Positions 33,790 through 43,023 of a stretch of DNA of 44,408 nucleotides are shown one piece after another. The stretch's first letter is position 1. Each line of letters begins with the position of its first letter. A program made the position numbers and the translations under genes. Origin of the DNA: an uncultured Bacteroides sp. (lineage in GTDB: Bacteria; Bacteroidota; Bacteroidia; Bacteroidales; Bacteroidaceae); the NCBI GenBank assembly GCA_900556845.1, contig USQO01000008.1, positions 1 through 44,408 of the forward strand. Direction: 5' to 3'. Under the pieces are notes generated by a model. That model had not been told where the DNA came from. It did not search any database and was given only the letters and a program-made list of their open reading frames with translations.

Positions 33790-36700
33790 ATGCAACTGTA
33801 CGCCCTGATGGTTGATGTCCAGACGATGTACTTCGTTCAGCCATCGGGCAGCAGTCTGCACTTCGCCCAAGCCCATATAGCCCAAGCCCATCACGTATTC
33901 GCAATGGATACGGTTGCGCTTGTTCAAGTCGTCCTCCCAGATAGCCAGGTCGGGCAATGAAACGGCAAAATAATCAATCCGGCAAGTATCAAACAAATGC
34001 TTTTCTCCGTGTGCTATCAGTTTGTTGAAACAGCTGCGGGCCTTGTCTTCCTGTCCCAATGCACGCCATGCCAGTCCCTGATAGAATATCTTGTCCGGCT
34101 GCTGGTCGTTATAGAAGAAGGCCTGCTGCGGCTCTGATGAGCCGGTAACCGCCATCTTAAACCATCTTACAGCCTCATCTTCCTGCTGCAAGCCACGATA
34201 AGCCAGACCTTTGTAATACCAGATGTCGTTTTCTTCTGCATTGATCAGCTTGCCCTCACCCAAGTTATGCGGATAAACATTGGTTGCATTCAGCAAATCG
34301 AGTGCTTCGCGGTAATTGCCTGCAGTGATTGCCTGTTTAGCCAGTTCGGTATGGCAAATAGCGTACTGTCCGGTAATCTTGCCTTCGCCTCCTTCCCAAG
34401 GATGGAAACGACGGGCCGCAATCAGTCGGCGTGCTTCTTCGAAGCGTCCCAGCTGGTTATACAAGGTAATGCGTTCGATGGCCAAGTCATCACGGGCATC
34501 TACCAAATCGAGATGCTTCTCCAATAAAGCCAGACGTTCGGCATACGGACGTCCCAGGCGCTTGTAAAGCTGATCAAGTTCCATCAGGATTCTTCCATCC
34601 TGCTCATCCAGCTGATAAGCCTTCTCGAGTGCTTCGAGTGCTTTTTCTACATTTCCTTGTTTATTATAGTAGACCAGTGAAAGGTTACGCCATACTGTCG
34701 GAATGTTCTCGTTCAGTCGTCCGGCTTCTTCCCAACACTGTGTAGCTTCGGCATACTGACGTGAAGCATACCAGAAGTTGCCCAGGCAATACAAAGCCCA
34801 TGGTGCTTCGATGGCATCGACTACAGCCTGAAGCACAAGCACTTCCTCCAGCTTGTTCGGGAAGCAGTAACGATGGTCGGCTTGCTCACCCTTAACGTAG
34901 TAGGCACATCCTTGCTGGCTGTCGCCCATCTGGCAGCAGCAGTATCCCAAAGCATAGTACACCATCGGATAAACGGCAGCTTCGGCTTTCTTGTACATGC
35001 TCAACAAATCAAAAGCTTCCTGATAAAGACCTGCTCCCATAAAGTCGAATGCATACTCCAGATAATCGTGTGCTGTGCGGCGAAGCATCATACCTTCTGA
35101 TTCCAAACCGGTATTTCCGCCTAGAAGCAACATCTTCTCGAATGCACAACCCATATTGAAGCGGTCGAGTTCCAGCGAAGCATTCACCCAAGCCAATGCC
35201 TCTTCCTTACGGCCCAGCTTGCGCAGCAAAGTAGCTTTCAGCTGACGTGCCTTATGGTTGTGCCAGTTGCGTACCAGTGAGCGTTCCACTTCTTCCAGAG
35301 CACGTTCGTAAGCTCCTTTACGGGTGTCAATACGGGCTACGGCATAATAAGCAGCATCCTGCCATGCAGCGTTCCAGGCCGATTTATAGAAAGCATCGTA
35401 AGCATCATCGTAACGTCCCTGCATTTCGCAGCACCATCCCAAATTATAATAAGGCTCACCGTCATACGGGTTAGGATTACGTTCTGTCAGTGTCTCAATT
35501 GCCTTCTTAAAGTAAGGTTCGGCCTTTACAAACTGCCCCTTACGCATCAGCCACAATCCTACGGCATTGTTGCAACGCACATCTCCCGGTTCACGGCGCA
35601 AAGCTTCTTCGTAGTAGTCCAGCGGATTATAGGTTGCATGTCTGTACTGTTCCAGATGCAATCCTGTGAGGAAGAGCTGTTCGATAGATGCAATATCTTT
35701 CGGGTCCTTGGCTGCACGGGCAGGGTCCGGCACCGGTTTTATCTCCGGCTGGTCTGCCTGATATTCCAACAATTTCACACCATCAGCAGTCAGAACAACC
35801 GTCTTCATATCTGCATCGGCTACTTCAGGAGCCTCGAATACCTTTGCATAAGGAGCTTCAGGAGCAATGCGTGCAATGGTTTCTTCCAACAATACCTGAC
35901 CTGTCTTTACAGCAACCACCTTCACACATACATTCTTCATCTCGGAAGTCGTATAAAGAATCAGCTTGCCTTTGCCTTCTGCAACAGAAACATGCAGTAC
36001 GGCATCCTTCGTAGCATTCTTCACATAACCCACCTCACTATAAGGCATGAAGTACTGTTTCCACGATTTTTCCTCATAAGGCTGCAACCAGGTAAAGTCA
36101 GGCTGATTGTCGGTATAAACTCCCGTCATCAACTCGATATACGGTCCGTCTTCGTCCGTCAGGTTACGGTCCCAAGCCTGCCCGAAATCGCCATTACCCC
36201 AAGTCCACTGCTTCTTACCCGGCGATACATGATGGTCGGCCACGTGCAACAATCCTGCTCCGATATGCTCTTCGTATCCACCCACGAAATCAAATTTAGA
36301 ACGGATAGCCATATACGATGTAGGGACCGGTATGTTCTTATATTTAGAAATATCCACACCGACCGAGTAATCCTGCTTGTAGTACACACCTGTAGCAATG
36401 GGGAAAGACGAAACATCACGCTTACCATGGTCGAACACCGCATTTACATCGGGTGGGAAAACAGAATGATAATGGTCGTTCACCACAACAGCCGGATTGG
36501 CCCACCACAGGAATGTCTGCGGGAATGCAGTACGGTTGTATACTTTTACTTCGATTTCGATATACGATTTTCCAGGATACAGACGGAATCCCTGCATACC
36601 TTTTGTGCGGAACATACGTTCTACTTCGCTGCACCATATGGTCTTGCTGCCATCGGCATGTTCCTCGATAGAACAATCGGTAGGCAGGAATGTAGAAGGA

Positions 36701-37113
36701 CGATGATGCTGGGGCCAGTTAAACTCAATACCTCCCGAAATCCACGGACCGGTAAGTCCCACCAGCGCAGGTTTCACCACCTGATTATAATACACAAAGT
36801 GACGGTTCTTCACCTTATCGTATGCCATGTGCACACGTCCTCCCAGTTCGGGCAATATCATCACCTTGATATACTCATTCTCGATAAAGAAAGCATGGTA
36901 TAACTTATCTTTTTTTTCGTCCGAAATTTTCTCGACTACCGGATACGGATACACCGAACCGCAGCTGCCCTGATACACACGCTTTTCCAAGAAGATAGGA
37001 TTCTTTTCTTCCTCCCCTATCTCATAAGTCGGCAGCAGAATATCCTCCTGCCATGCACGTACCTCGTGCGTATGGACTGTACTCTGAATCAAATAAGCTG
37101 TTATTTTTTCCAT
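33760..37113 (-). CDS. DUF5107 domain protein with C-terminal TPR repeats
   Basis: The 1117-residue product has no signal peptide and should be cytoplasmic. The N-terminal half (about 40-350) looks like a DUF5107/galactose-mutarotase-type beta sandwich: VMILPELGGRVHMAYDK, WISGGIEFNWPQHHRPSTF and TFLWWANPAVVVND. From about 470 it is TPR and related helical repeats to the end (YYNLGWCCEMQGRYDDAYDAF, WRNLSLVYYNKQGNVEKALE). Relatives lie beside sugar genes and are thought to act on or sense carbohydrate. Here it follows the sugar porter after 13 nt and faces the AraC gene, whose 3' end it overlaps. The ATG at 37113 is preferred to a TTG two codons earlier. Confidence 0.9.
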   Translation of the reverse strand: MEKITAYLIQSTVHTHEVRAWQEDILLPTYEIGEEEKNPIFLEKRVYQGSCGSVYPYPVVEKISDEKKDKLYHAFFIENEYIKVMILPELGGRVHMAYDKVKNRHFVYYNQVVKPALVGLTGPWISGGIEFNWPQHHRPSTFLPTDCSIEEHADGSKTIWCSEVERMFRTKGMQGFRLYPGKSYIEIEVKVYNRTAFPQTFLWWANPAVVVNDHYHSVFPPDVNAVFDHGKRDVSSFPIATGVYYKQDYSVGVDISKYKNIPVPTSYMAIRSKFDFVGGYEEHIGAGLLHVADHHVSPGKKQWTWGNGDFGQAWDRNLTDEDGPYIELMTGVYTDNQPDFTWLQPYEEKSWKQYFMPYSEVGYVKNATKDAVLHVSVAEGKGKLILYTTSEMKNVCVKVVAVKTGQVLLEETIARIAPEAPYAKVFEAPEVADADMKTVVLTADGVKLLEYQADQPEIKPVPDPARAAKDPKDIASIEQLFLTGLHLEQYRHATYNPLDYYEEALRREPGDVRCNNAVGLWLMRKGQFVKAEPYFKKAIETLTERNPNPYDGEPYYNLGWCCEMQGRYDDAYDAFYKSAWNAAWQDAAYYAVARIDTRKGAYERALEEVERSLVRNWHNHKARQLKATLLRKLGRKEEALAWVNASLELDRFNMGCAFEKMLLLGGNTGLESEGMMLRRTAHDYLEYAFDFMGAGLYQEAFDLLSMYKKAEAAVYPMVYYALGYCCCQMGDSQQGCAYYVKGEQADHRYCFPNKLEEVLVLQAVVDAIEAPWALYCLGNFWYASRQYAEATQCWEEAGRLNENIPTVWRNLSLVYYNKQGNVEKALEALEKAYQLDEQDGRILMELDQLYKRLGRPYAERLALLEKHLDLVDARDDLAIERITLYNQLGRFEEARRLIAARRFHPWEGGEGKITGQYAICHTELAKQAITAGNYREALDLLNATNVYPHNLGEGKLINAEENDIWYYKGLAYRGLQQEDEAVRWFKMAVTGSSEPQQAFFYNDQQPDKIFYQGLAWRALGQEDKARSCFNKLIAHGEKHLFDTCRIDYFAVSLPDLAIWEDDLNKRNRIHCEYVMGLGYMGLGEVQTAARWLNEVHRLDINHQGVQLHLNLLTHPVG

Positions 37114-37126
37114 AATCAACCGATTG

Positions 37127-38509
37127 TTATTTAATTAATTCCTTTTCAATTTCTTCCAGTGATTTTCCCTTCGTTTCCGTAAGATTGGTCCATACAAAAA
37201 GACCTCCGGCCAGACAGATACCTCCATAGAGCCAGAAAGTGCCGGCCGAACCCAATCCTGCGTTCAGCATCGGGAAGGTATAGGTCAGAATGAAGCAGGC
37301 CGTCCACAGTGCAAACGTGCACACCGACATCGCCAGACCACGTATACGGTTCGGGAAAATTTCAGAGATAATAACCCACATCACCGGAGCCAGCGTCATG
37401 GCATAGCATGCTATCGCCACGACCACGATAATCAGCATCAATACACCGGTGATATGATAATAATAGGCAAATCCCATAAAAGCATAAATAGCCGTCAGTC
37501 CGAAACATCCCATCAAGGTGAGCGCCTTACGTCCCCAACGGTCTATTACCGACATGGCAAGTACTGTAAACACCACATTCGTAATGCCCGTTACAACAAT
37601 ATTGAGCAAGACTTCGGACACACCATAACCGGCAGCCGTGAAAATCTCTTGCGCATAATTGAAGATTACGTTGATACCACACCACTGCTGCAATACAGCC
37701 ATCACCACTCCCAACAGCAGCACTTTCCGCATAGAAGCGCTCCAAAGTAACTTGAATCCGCCCTGCTCTTCTGCTGTAGCCGTAGCCATGGCATCCAGTT
37801 CCCTGCGGGCATATTCTTCATCTCCCATACGGGCAAATATCCTGAAAGCTTTTTCCTTTTGTCTGACAGAAGCCAGCCAGCGCGGACTTTCGGGCAATAC
37901 AAAACCAGACAGGAAAAACAACAACGACGGCACCGCCATTACCCAGAACATGTAGCGCCATCCCATCTGTCCGTTCCACGACGCACGAATCATCTCTCCC
38001 GTAGCATCAGCAGCCACAGGCTCGGCAATCAGCCAGTTCATCAACTGCGCCGAAAGAATACCCAGTACAATCGTCAACTGGTTAATAGACACAAAACGTC
38101 CGCGCAGATGCGCCGGAGAAATCTCCGCAATATACATAGGAGACAGACCGGAAGCAATACCGATGGCAAAGCCGCCAATCAGTCTGAACACATTGAATGC
38201 AAAAAAGGAATCGACAGCTCCCGTACCGACCGAAGTACAGATAAACAATCCGGCTGCCAGAATCAATATTGGCTTACGGCCCCAGCGGTCGCTCAGTCGG
38301 CCCGCACTCAGCGCACCGCCCAGACAACCCAGCAATGCACTACTCATTGCCCATCCCTGAAGGTGAGGAGCATCGGCTATCTGGAAAAACTGCTCGTAAA
38401 AAGGCTTTGCTCCTCCTATCACGACCCAGTCGTAACCAAACAAAAATCCTCCCATTGCAGAAATCAGTGCAATCAGGAAAAGATAAGTTTTAGAAGATTG
38501 TGTTTTCAT
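37127..38509 (-). CDS. Sugar-porter MFS transporter
   Basis: The 460-residue inner-membrane protein has 12 helices and the sugar-porter (XylE/GalP/GLUT) signatures. These are GRLSDRWGRKPIL after helix 2, the P-E-S-P-R-W motif before the central loop (LPESPRWL), QQWCGINVIFNYA in helix 7, DRWGRKAL, and PNRIRGLAMS. It should take up a monosaccharide by proton symport or facilitated diffusion. It is the first gene of a two-gene operon with the DUF5107-TPR gene. I start at 38509 (MKTQSSKTYLF); an in-frame ATG at 38551 is possible. Confidence 0.93.
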   Translation of the reverse strand: MKTQSSKTYLFLIALISAMGGFLFGYDWVVIGGAKPFYEQFFQIADAPHLQGWAMSSALLGCLGGALSAGRLSDRWGRKPILILAAGLFICTSVGTGAVDSFFAFNVFRLIGGFAIGIASGLSPMYIAEISPAHLRGRFVSINQLTIVLGILSAQLMNWLIAEPVAADATGEMIRASWNGQMGWRYMFWVMAVPSLLFFLSGFVLPESPRWLASVRQKEKAFRIFARMGDEEYARRELDAMATATAEEQGGFKLLWSASMRKVLLLGVVMAVLQQWCGINVIFNYAQEIFTAAGYGVSEVLLNIVVTGITNVVFTVLAMSVIDRWGRKALTLMGCFGLTAIYAFMGFAYYYHITGVLMLIIVVVAIACYAMTLAPVMWVIISEIFPNRIRGLAMSVCTFALWTACFILTYTFPMLNAGLGSAGTFWLYGGICLAGGLFVWTNLTETKGKSLEEIEKELIK

Positions 38510-38746
38510 ATCTATTATATTATTAACATTTGAGTTTAGCTTGAATTGCATTGCAAAATAACGGGAAAATCCATTTTTCGAAAATAGATATTCTTATGAT
38601 GAATATGGATAAAAAACGTTTTTCCCACTACATTCCTTTCTTAAGATTCCTTCTAGAAAAAATAATAAAAACATAGCTTTTTAGATATAAATATTTATAT
38701 TTGCAAACAAATACCAATATGTTAGCAACAAAATAATACTATAAAC
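38510..38746. other. Divergent control region between sugar porter and paaK
   Basis: This 237-nt AT-rich region must hold the promoters of both flanking genes. A -7 box serves paaK (38696-38703). For the permease no consensus -7 box is visible, consistent with an activator-dependent promoter. A perfect 12-nt palindrome AAAAACGTTTTT lies at 38612-38623. Confidence 0.4.
38696..38703 (+). promoter_or_regulatory. -7 box for paaK
   Basis: TATATTTG is a full -7 match, about 43 nt before the ATG at 38747. Confidence 0.5.
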
Positions 38747-40060
38747 ATGAAAAACAGTACTATGTATTTACATCCGGAGCTGGAAACAATGAGCCGTTCC
38801 GAAATAGAGAAACTGCAAATGGAGCGCCTCAAAGCCACCCTGCAACGGTGCATGCGCACTCTTTTCTACAGAAAGCGATTTGACGAAGCCGGACTGAAAC
38901 CCGAAGATATCCGCTCACTGGAAGACCTGCAGAAAATCCCGTTCACCACGAAACAAGACCTGCGCGACAATTATCCGTTCGGGCTGTCGGCTGTCCCCCT
39001 CGAAGAAGTAGTCCGACTGCATTCTTCCAGCGGTACAACCGGTACACCAACCGTAATTCTACATACACAGAAAGACCTGGACGAATGGGCCAATGCCGTA
39101 GCCCGCTGCCTGTACATGGTAGGACTGCGCCCGGGCGACATTTTCCAGAACTCGTCCGGGTACGGTATGTTTACCGGAGGACTGGGATTTCAGTACGGTG
39201 CCGAGCGACTGGGCATGCTTACTGTTCCGGCAGCTGCCGGCAATACCAAACGCCAGATTAAGTTCATCACCGATTTCGGCACTACAGCCCTCCATGCCAT
39301 TCCCAGTTATGCAGGCCGCCTGTACGAAGTGATGGAAGAAATGGGAATCGACCCCCGACGCGACACCAAGCTCAAGACACTGATTATCGGTGCCGAACCC
39401 CACTCCGACGAGCAGCGTAAACGAATCGAGAACATGCTGGGCGTGAAAGCCTACAACTCATTCGGCATGTCCGAAATGTGCGGTCCCGGTGTCGCTTTCG
39501 AGTGTCAGGAACAAAACGGCCTCCACATCTGGGAAGACTACTATATCGTAGAAATTGTGAATCCTGAAACCCTGGAACCCGTGCCTGAAGGCGAAGTGGG
39601 CGAGCTGGTCCTCACCACCATCAACCGCGAAGCCATGCCTCTGCTGCGCTATCGCACCCGCGACCTTACACGCATCCTTCCGGGCGAATGCAAATGCGGA
39701 CGACATCACAAGCGTCTGGACCGCATGAAAGGCCGCAGCGACGATATGATGATTCTCAAGGGAGTAAACATCTTCCCGATTCAGATAGAAAATATCCTGA
39801 TGCAGTTCAAGGAACTGGGTACCGACTACCTGATTACCCTGACTAATCTGGAAGCCAACGATGAAATGACCGTAGAAGTAGAATTGAACGAATTTACAGA
39901 CGATTACGGCTTCCTGCAAAGACTGACGAAGGAGATTACCCGCCAACTGAAAGATGAGATTCTAATTACACCGCGCGTCAAACTGGTACCCAAAGGCAGC
40001 CTGCCCAAACAGGAAGGAAAAGCAGTACGAGTAAAAGACCTGCGCAAAACATTAATCTAA
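38747..40060 (+). CDS. paaK: Phenylacetate-CoA ligase
   Basis: This ANL-superfamily adenylating enzyme joins phenylacetate or a related aryl acid to CoA with ATP. The 437-residue length fits PaaK. The P-loop-like motif is LHSSSGTTGTPTV, followed by NSFGMSEMCGPGVAFEC, the YRTRDLTRI hinge region and the C-terminal GRSDDMMILKGVNIFP with the catalytic lysine region near the end (PKQEGKAVRVKD). In anaerobic Bacteroidales it usually serves aromatic amino-acid fermentation together with indolepyruvate oxidoreductase genes, which are not in this window. An internal ATG at 38762 is an alternative start. An ACT protein gene follows after 17 nt. Confidence 0.93.
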   Translation: MKNSTMYLHPELETMSRSEIEKLQMERLKATLQRCMRTLFYRKRFDEAGLKPEDIRSLEDLQKIPFTTKQDLRDNYPFGLSAVPLEEVVRLHSSSGTTGTPTVILHTQKDLDEWANAVARCLYMVGLRPGDIFQNSSGYGMFTGGLGFQYGAERLGMLTVPAAAGNTKRQIKFITDFGTTALHAIPSYAGRLYEVMEEMGIDPRRDTKLKTLIIGAEPHSDEQRKRIENMLGVKAYNSFGMSEMCGPGVAFECQEQNGLHIWEDYYIVEIVNPETLEPVPEGEVGELVLTTINREAMPLLRYRTRDLTRILPGECKCGRHHKRLDRMKGRSDDMMILKGVNIFPIQIENILMQFKELGTDYLITLTNLEANDEMTVEVELNEFTDDYGFLQRLTKEITRQLKDEILITPRVKLVPKGSLPKQEGKAVRVKDLRKTLI

Positions 40061-40077
40061 AAAAACAGCTATTTGTT

Positions 40078-40506
40078 ATGACAGTACATCAGTTATCCGT
40101 TTTTGTAGAAAATAAATCGGGCACACTGCTGCAAGTGCTCAACTTATTAAAAGAGGCCAACATCCAGATGATTGCCTCTACCATATCAGACACCGTAGAA
40201 TACGGCATCTACCGCATTATCTGCTCGGCCCCCCAGCGTGCCTACGACACCCTGAAAGCAGCCGGCATCTCGGCCAACGTGTCCGAAGTCTTTGCCATCA
40301 CCCTCGACAACACTCCGGGACGTGCTGCCGATGCCATTCAGGAGTTCAGTAATGCCGGAATCGGTATTTCCTACCTTTATTCATTCCTGCTGGCAGGAAA
40401 AGGCATTCTGGTCTTCCGCACCGACAATCCGGAAAAAACGCGTCAGGTAATTCTGGAAAAGAAACTCAGCTACATTGAAGAAAAAGATCTGGAAAGCCTG
40501 AAGTAA
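40078..40506 (+). CDS. Tandem ACT domain protein
   Basis: The 142-residue soluble product is two ACT domains in a row. The first begins HQLSVFVENKSGTLLQVLNLL and the second VFAITLDNTPGRAADAIQEF. ACT domains bind amino acids and act as regulators. This stand-alone tandem form is commonly found next to paaK, where it may sense aromatic amino acids or tune the ligase. It is in one operon with paaK, closed by a hairpin at 40531-40565. Confidence 0.92.
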   Translation: MTVHQLSVFVENKSGTLLQVLNLLKEANIQMIASTISDTVEYGIYRIICSAPQRAYDTLKAAGISANVSEVFAITLDNTPGRAADAIQEFSNAGIGISYLYSFLLAGKGILVFRTDNPEKTRQVILEKKLSYIEEKDLESLK

Positions 40507-40530
40507 CCACTTTATAATGATGCATGCCAC

Positions 40531-40565
40531 CGCCCTCTGCCTGTCTGTAACGGCTGCAGAGGGCG
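40531..40565 (+). terminator. Terminator after the ACT gene
   Basis: CGCCCTCTGC (40531-40540) pairs perfectly with GCAGAGGGCG (40556-40565). The tail CTTTGTTTC is only moderately U-rich. Confidence 0.75.
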
Positions 40566-40647
40566 CTTTGTTTCGGCAAACAGTAGCAAGTTCCACCATT
40601 TTTTCGTAATTTTACGGCCCAGAATCAAACAAAACAAAAATAAAAGC

Positions 40648-41265
40648 ATGAATCAACAATATCCGTCTGCCTTGCTGGAAAAAGCCATCGGCGAGTTTTC
40701 CAAACTTCCGGGCGTAGGGAAAAAAACTGCGATGCGACTGGTCCTGCATCTTTTGCGTCAAGATACCGGCACCGTAGAAGCCTTCGGCAATTCCATCATC
40801 AAGCTCAAGCACGAAGTGAAATACTGCAAGGTGTGCCACAACATATCCGATACCGAGACCTGCAGCATCTGCTCCAATCCGCAGCGTGACGCCTCTACTG
40901 TATGTGTAGTAGAAAACATCCGCGACGTCATGGCTGTAGAGAACACCCAGCAGTTCAAGGGACTGTATCATGTATTGGGAGGAGTTATATCGCCGATGGA
41001 CGGAATCGGTCCGTCGGACCTCCAGATAGACAGTCTGGTAGAGCGAGTAAAAGAAGGTACCATCAAAGAAATAATTCTGGCGCTGAGTTCTACCATGGAA
41101 GGCGACACCACCAACTTCTACCTGTTCCGCAAGCTGAGCGGCTATCCCGTCAAGCTGTCTGTAATAGCAAGAGGAATCTCCATCGGTGACGAGCTTGAAT
41201 ACACCGACGAAGTCACACTGGGACGCTCCATCGTGAACCGTACCCCATTTACCGGAAACATTTAA
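40648..41265 (+). CDS. recR: Recombination mediator RecR
   Basis: RecR works with RecO to load RecA on gapped DNA. The 205-residue product has the helix-hairpin-helix start (EFSKLPGVGKKTAMRL), a four-cysteine zinc finger (CKVCHNISDTETCSIC), a Toprim domain (VVENIRDVMAVENT, ILALSSTMEGDTT) and the C-terminal Walker-B-like segment (LSVIARGISIGDELEYTD). Length and order are canonical. Two small genes follow at short distance and may share its transcript. Confidence 0.97.
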   Translation: MNQQYPSALLEKAIGEFSKLPGVGKKTAMRLVLHLLRQDTGTVEAFGNSIIKLKHEVKYCKVCHNISDTETCSICSNPQRDASTVCVVENIRDVMAVENTQQFKGLYHVLGGVISPMDGIGPSDLQIDSLVERVKEGTIKEIILALSSTMEGDTTNFYLFRKLSGYPVKLSVIARGISIGDELEYTDEVTLGRSIVNRTPFTGNI

Positions 41266-41277
41266 CCCAATAAGACA

Positions 41278-41748
41278 ATGATAAAAGAAGAAATCAAGAA
41301 AACCGTCTACCTGCTGAAAATGGAATACGCATTCATGTGGGTCATCTGCTGCATACTGATGCTTATGTACGAATACGATATACTGCCTCAAGGTATATGG
41401 GCCGGTGATGCCCAGATGGAATACATCCTGCAATGCACTTCCATCCTGCTGACCGTCCTTTTCATCCCGCTGTCCCTGAAGCTGTTCAATTTCACCCTGG
41501 TACGCCGCATCCAGCATCTTTCTACCGACCAAGCCCTGATGAGCTACCGCCGTTGGAGTGAAATACGTCTGGCCATGCTGCTGGCTCCTACCCTTTTCAG
41601 CCTGTCCGTCTACTACTGGACAATGGATACCACCGGACTGCTGTGTGCCGCCATGACCTTACTGGCATCTTGCTTCTGCATTCCCGGCCACAAGCGCCTT
41701 ATAAACGAAATGAACCTTGAACACCCCGAAAACGATTCTGCCGAATGA
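41278..41748 (+). CDS. Small membrane protein of unknown function
   Basis: I do not recognise this 156-residue protein. It has four likely membrane helices: about 17-33 (AFMWVICCILMLMYEYD), 50-70 (CTSILLTVLFIPLSL), 95-113 and 118-135. A basic cytoplasmic loop (RRIQHLSTDQALMSYRRWSEIR) lies between the second and third. It starts 12 nt after recR and its stop overlaps the start of the GNAT gene by 4 nt, so the three genes probably form one operon. Similar small membrane proteins follow recR in other Bacteroidales, as I recall, so it is probably core rather than acquired. Confidence 0.8.
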   Translation: MIKEEIKKTVYLLKMEYAFMWVICCILMLMYEYDILPQGIWAGDAQMEYILQCTSILLTVLFIPLSLKLFNFTLVRRIQHLSTDQALMSYRRWSEIRLAMLLAPTLFSLSVYYWTMDTTGLLCAAMTLLASCFCIPGHKRLINEMNLEHPENDSAE

Positions 41749-42272
41749 CCCGACTGCAAACCGAAAACCTGCACCTGCGAGCTCCCGAGCCTGAAGACCT
41801 TGACATCATGCTAGGCTATGAAAACGACAGTACCCTGTGGGACACCAGTTTTACCACCGGCCCCTACTCCCGTTATCAGATCAAGCAATACATAGCCTCG
41901 TGCACCAACGACTTCTATACCGACCAACAACTGCGGCTGATGATTGAGCACAACCGTTACGGCACAGTCGGCATGGCAGATATCACCAACTTCGACCTGC
42001 ACCATAACCGCGCCGAAATTGGCATACTCATCAGCAAGGAATGGCGCAGAAAAGGGTTTGCCAAAGAAGCCGTCGGTCTGCTGGAAAGCCACTGCTTTAC
42101 GCATTTATACATACACCAGTTGTATGTGTACATAGCAACAGACAATATCGCTTCTTTACGTCTTTTCGAATCACTGGGTTACGAAAAGGTTGGCTGTCTA
42201 AAAGATTGGTTTCGGACAGGCAGCCGCTACACCGATGTAGTACTCATGCAGAAAACCAATCCCAATCCTTAA
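41745..42272 (+). CDS. GNAT-family N-acetyltransferase
   Basis: The 175-residue product fits the RimJ/RimL/SpeG branch of GNAT enzymes. It starts LQTENLHLRAPEPEDLDIML, has the acetyl-CoA loop in ISKEWRRKGFAKEAVGLLE (the Q/RxxGxG/A pattern) and ends with NIASLRLFESLGYEKVG. It should acetylate a protein N terminus, a polyamine or a small amine; the substrate cannot be told. It overlaps the membrane-protein gene by 4 nt (ATGA). Its stop interlocks with that of yqgE on the other strand. Confidence 0.92.
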   Translation: MTRLQTENLHLRAPEPEDLDIMLGYENDSTLWDTSFTTGPYSRYQIKQYIASCTNDFYTDQQLRLMIEHNRYGTVGMADITNFDLHHNRAEIGILISKEWRRKGFAKEAVGLLESHCFTHLYIHQLYVYIATDNIASLRLFESLGYEKVGCLKDWFRTGSRYTDVVLMQKTNPNP

Positions 42273-42862
42273 TTATACGACGGATACAGGGGGTAATTGG
42301 CCCATATACGCTCCTTATCTCCTATATCCGACAATGCATCGTGCCACAAGTCGGTAAAATCGCCTACCATCAGCTGGTCATAATCCACTTTTCCTACCAT
42401 CCACGATGCCTCTTTAATCTCACGTTCCAACTGGCCCGCTCCCCATCCGGCATAACCGCAGAAGAAACGTATCCGTCCCTCGAGCACATTCCCCTCACGT
42501 ATATACTTTTTAACCGATTCGAAATCACCGTTCAGAAAAAGTCCGTTACCCAACGGAAATTTATCGGGGATGAAATCCAGATTATGAATAAAAAACAGCA
42601 CATTCCTGTCTACCGGGCCACCACTGAACACCGGTATATGAGGAAAGTCTTTCAGCTCCGGAAAAAGGTCGTGCAGATAAACCCGCTTCCGGTAATCCCG
42701 ATTCACTACAATACCCATACTGCCACTGTCATCGTGCGTAACCAGCAAGATGACAGCTCGCGTAAAATGATAATCGGCCAGCAAAGGCGAGGCAATCAGA
42801 ATTTCTCCAGCCTCGGGCCGAAGCTTATTTGGAACTACTTGAAATATATTTGTATCCATCAT
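42269..42862 (-). CDS. YqgE/AlgH family protein
   Basis: The 197-residue soluble protein matches the YqgE/AlgH (DUF179) family: AGEILIASPLLADYHFTRAVILLVTHDDSGSMGIVVNR, split here only by position, then FSGGPVD, and the conserved GYAGWGAGQLEREI. Its biochemical role is unknown; in Pseudomonas AlgH was linked to alginate control. The start may be 42862 or the next codon. It converges on the GNAT gene with a 4-nt overlap in which TTAA supplies both stop codons. Confidence 0.93.
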   Translation of the reverse strand: MMDTNIFQVVPNKLRPEAGEILIASPLLADYHFTRAVILLVTHDDSGSMGIVVNRDYRKRVYLHDLFPELKDFPHIPVFSGGPVDRNVLFFIHNLDFIPDKFPLGNGLFLNGDFESVKKYIREGNVLEGRIRFFCGYAGWGAGQLEREIKEASWMVGKVDYDQLMVGDFTDLWHDALSDIGDKERIWANYPLYPSYN

Positions 42863-42879
42863 TCAACATTTTCTTCATA

Positions 42880-42887
42880 CGAAGATA
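42880..42887 (-). promoter_or_regulatory. Possible -7 box for yqgE
   Basis: The minus strand reads TATCTTCG, seven of eight matches to a TAnnTTTG box, 18 nt upstream of the start codon. Confidence 0.3.
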
Positions 42888-42991
42888 CTAAAATATATTA
42901 TGTCAACTGCTTCTTTTTTAAAAGAAAAAGACAAAATGAAAGCCGATATAAAAAATAGTGCGAATGTAAAAGCCTATTTCAACAAAAATAT

Positions 42992-42999
42992 TACCTTTG
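42992..42999 (+). promoter_or_regulatory. -7 box for the DUF3592-M48 unit
   Basis: TACCTTTG is a full -7 match 24 nt before the ATG at 43024. No -33 TTTG is present at the right distance. Confidence 0.5.
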
Positions 43000-43023
43000 T
43001 AAAGAAGGTAAATCTTGTTTGCA

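Noticed and set aside
42845..42852. TATATTTG on the plus strand inside the start of yqgE
   Set aside because: It points into a region with no plus-strand gene for 170 nt, so it is probably a chance match.
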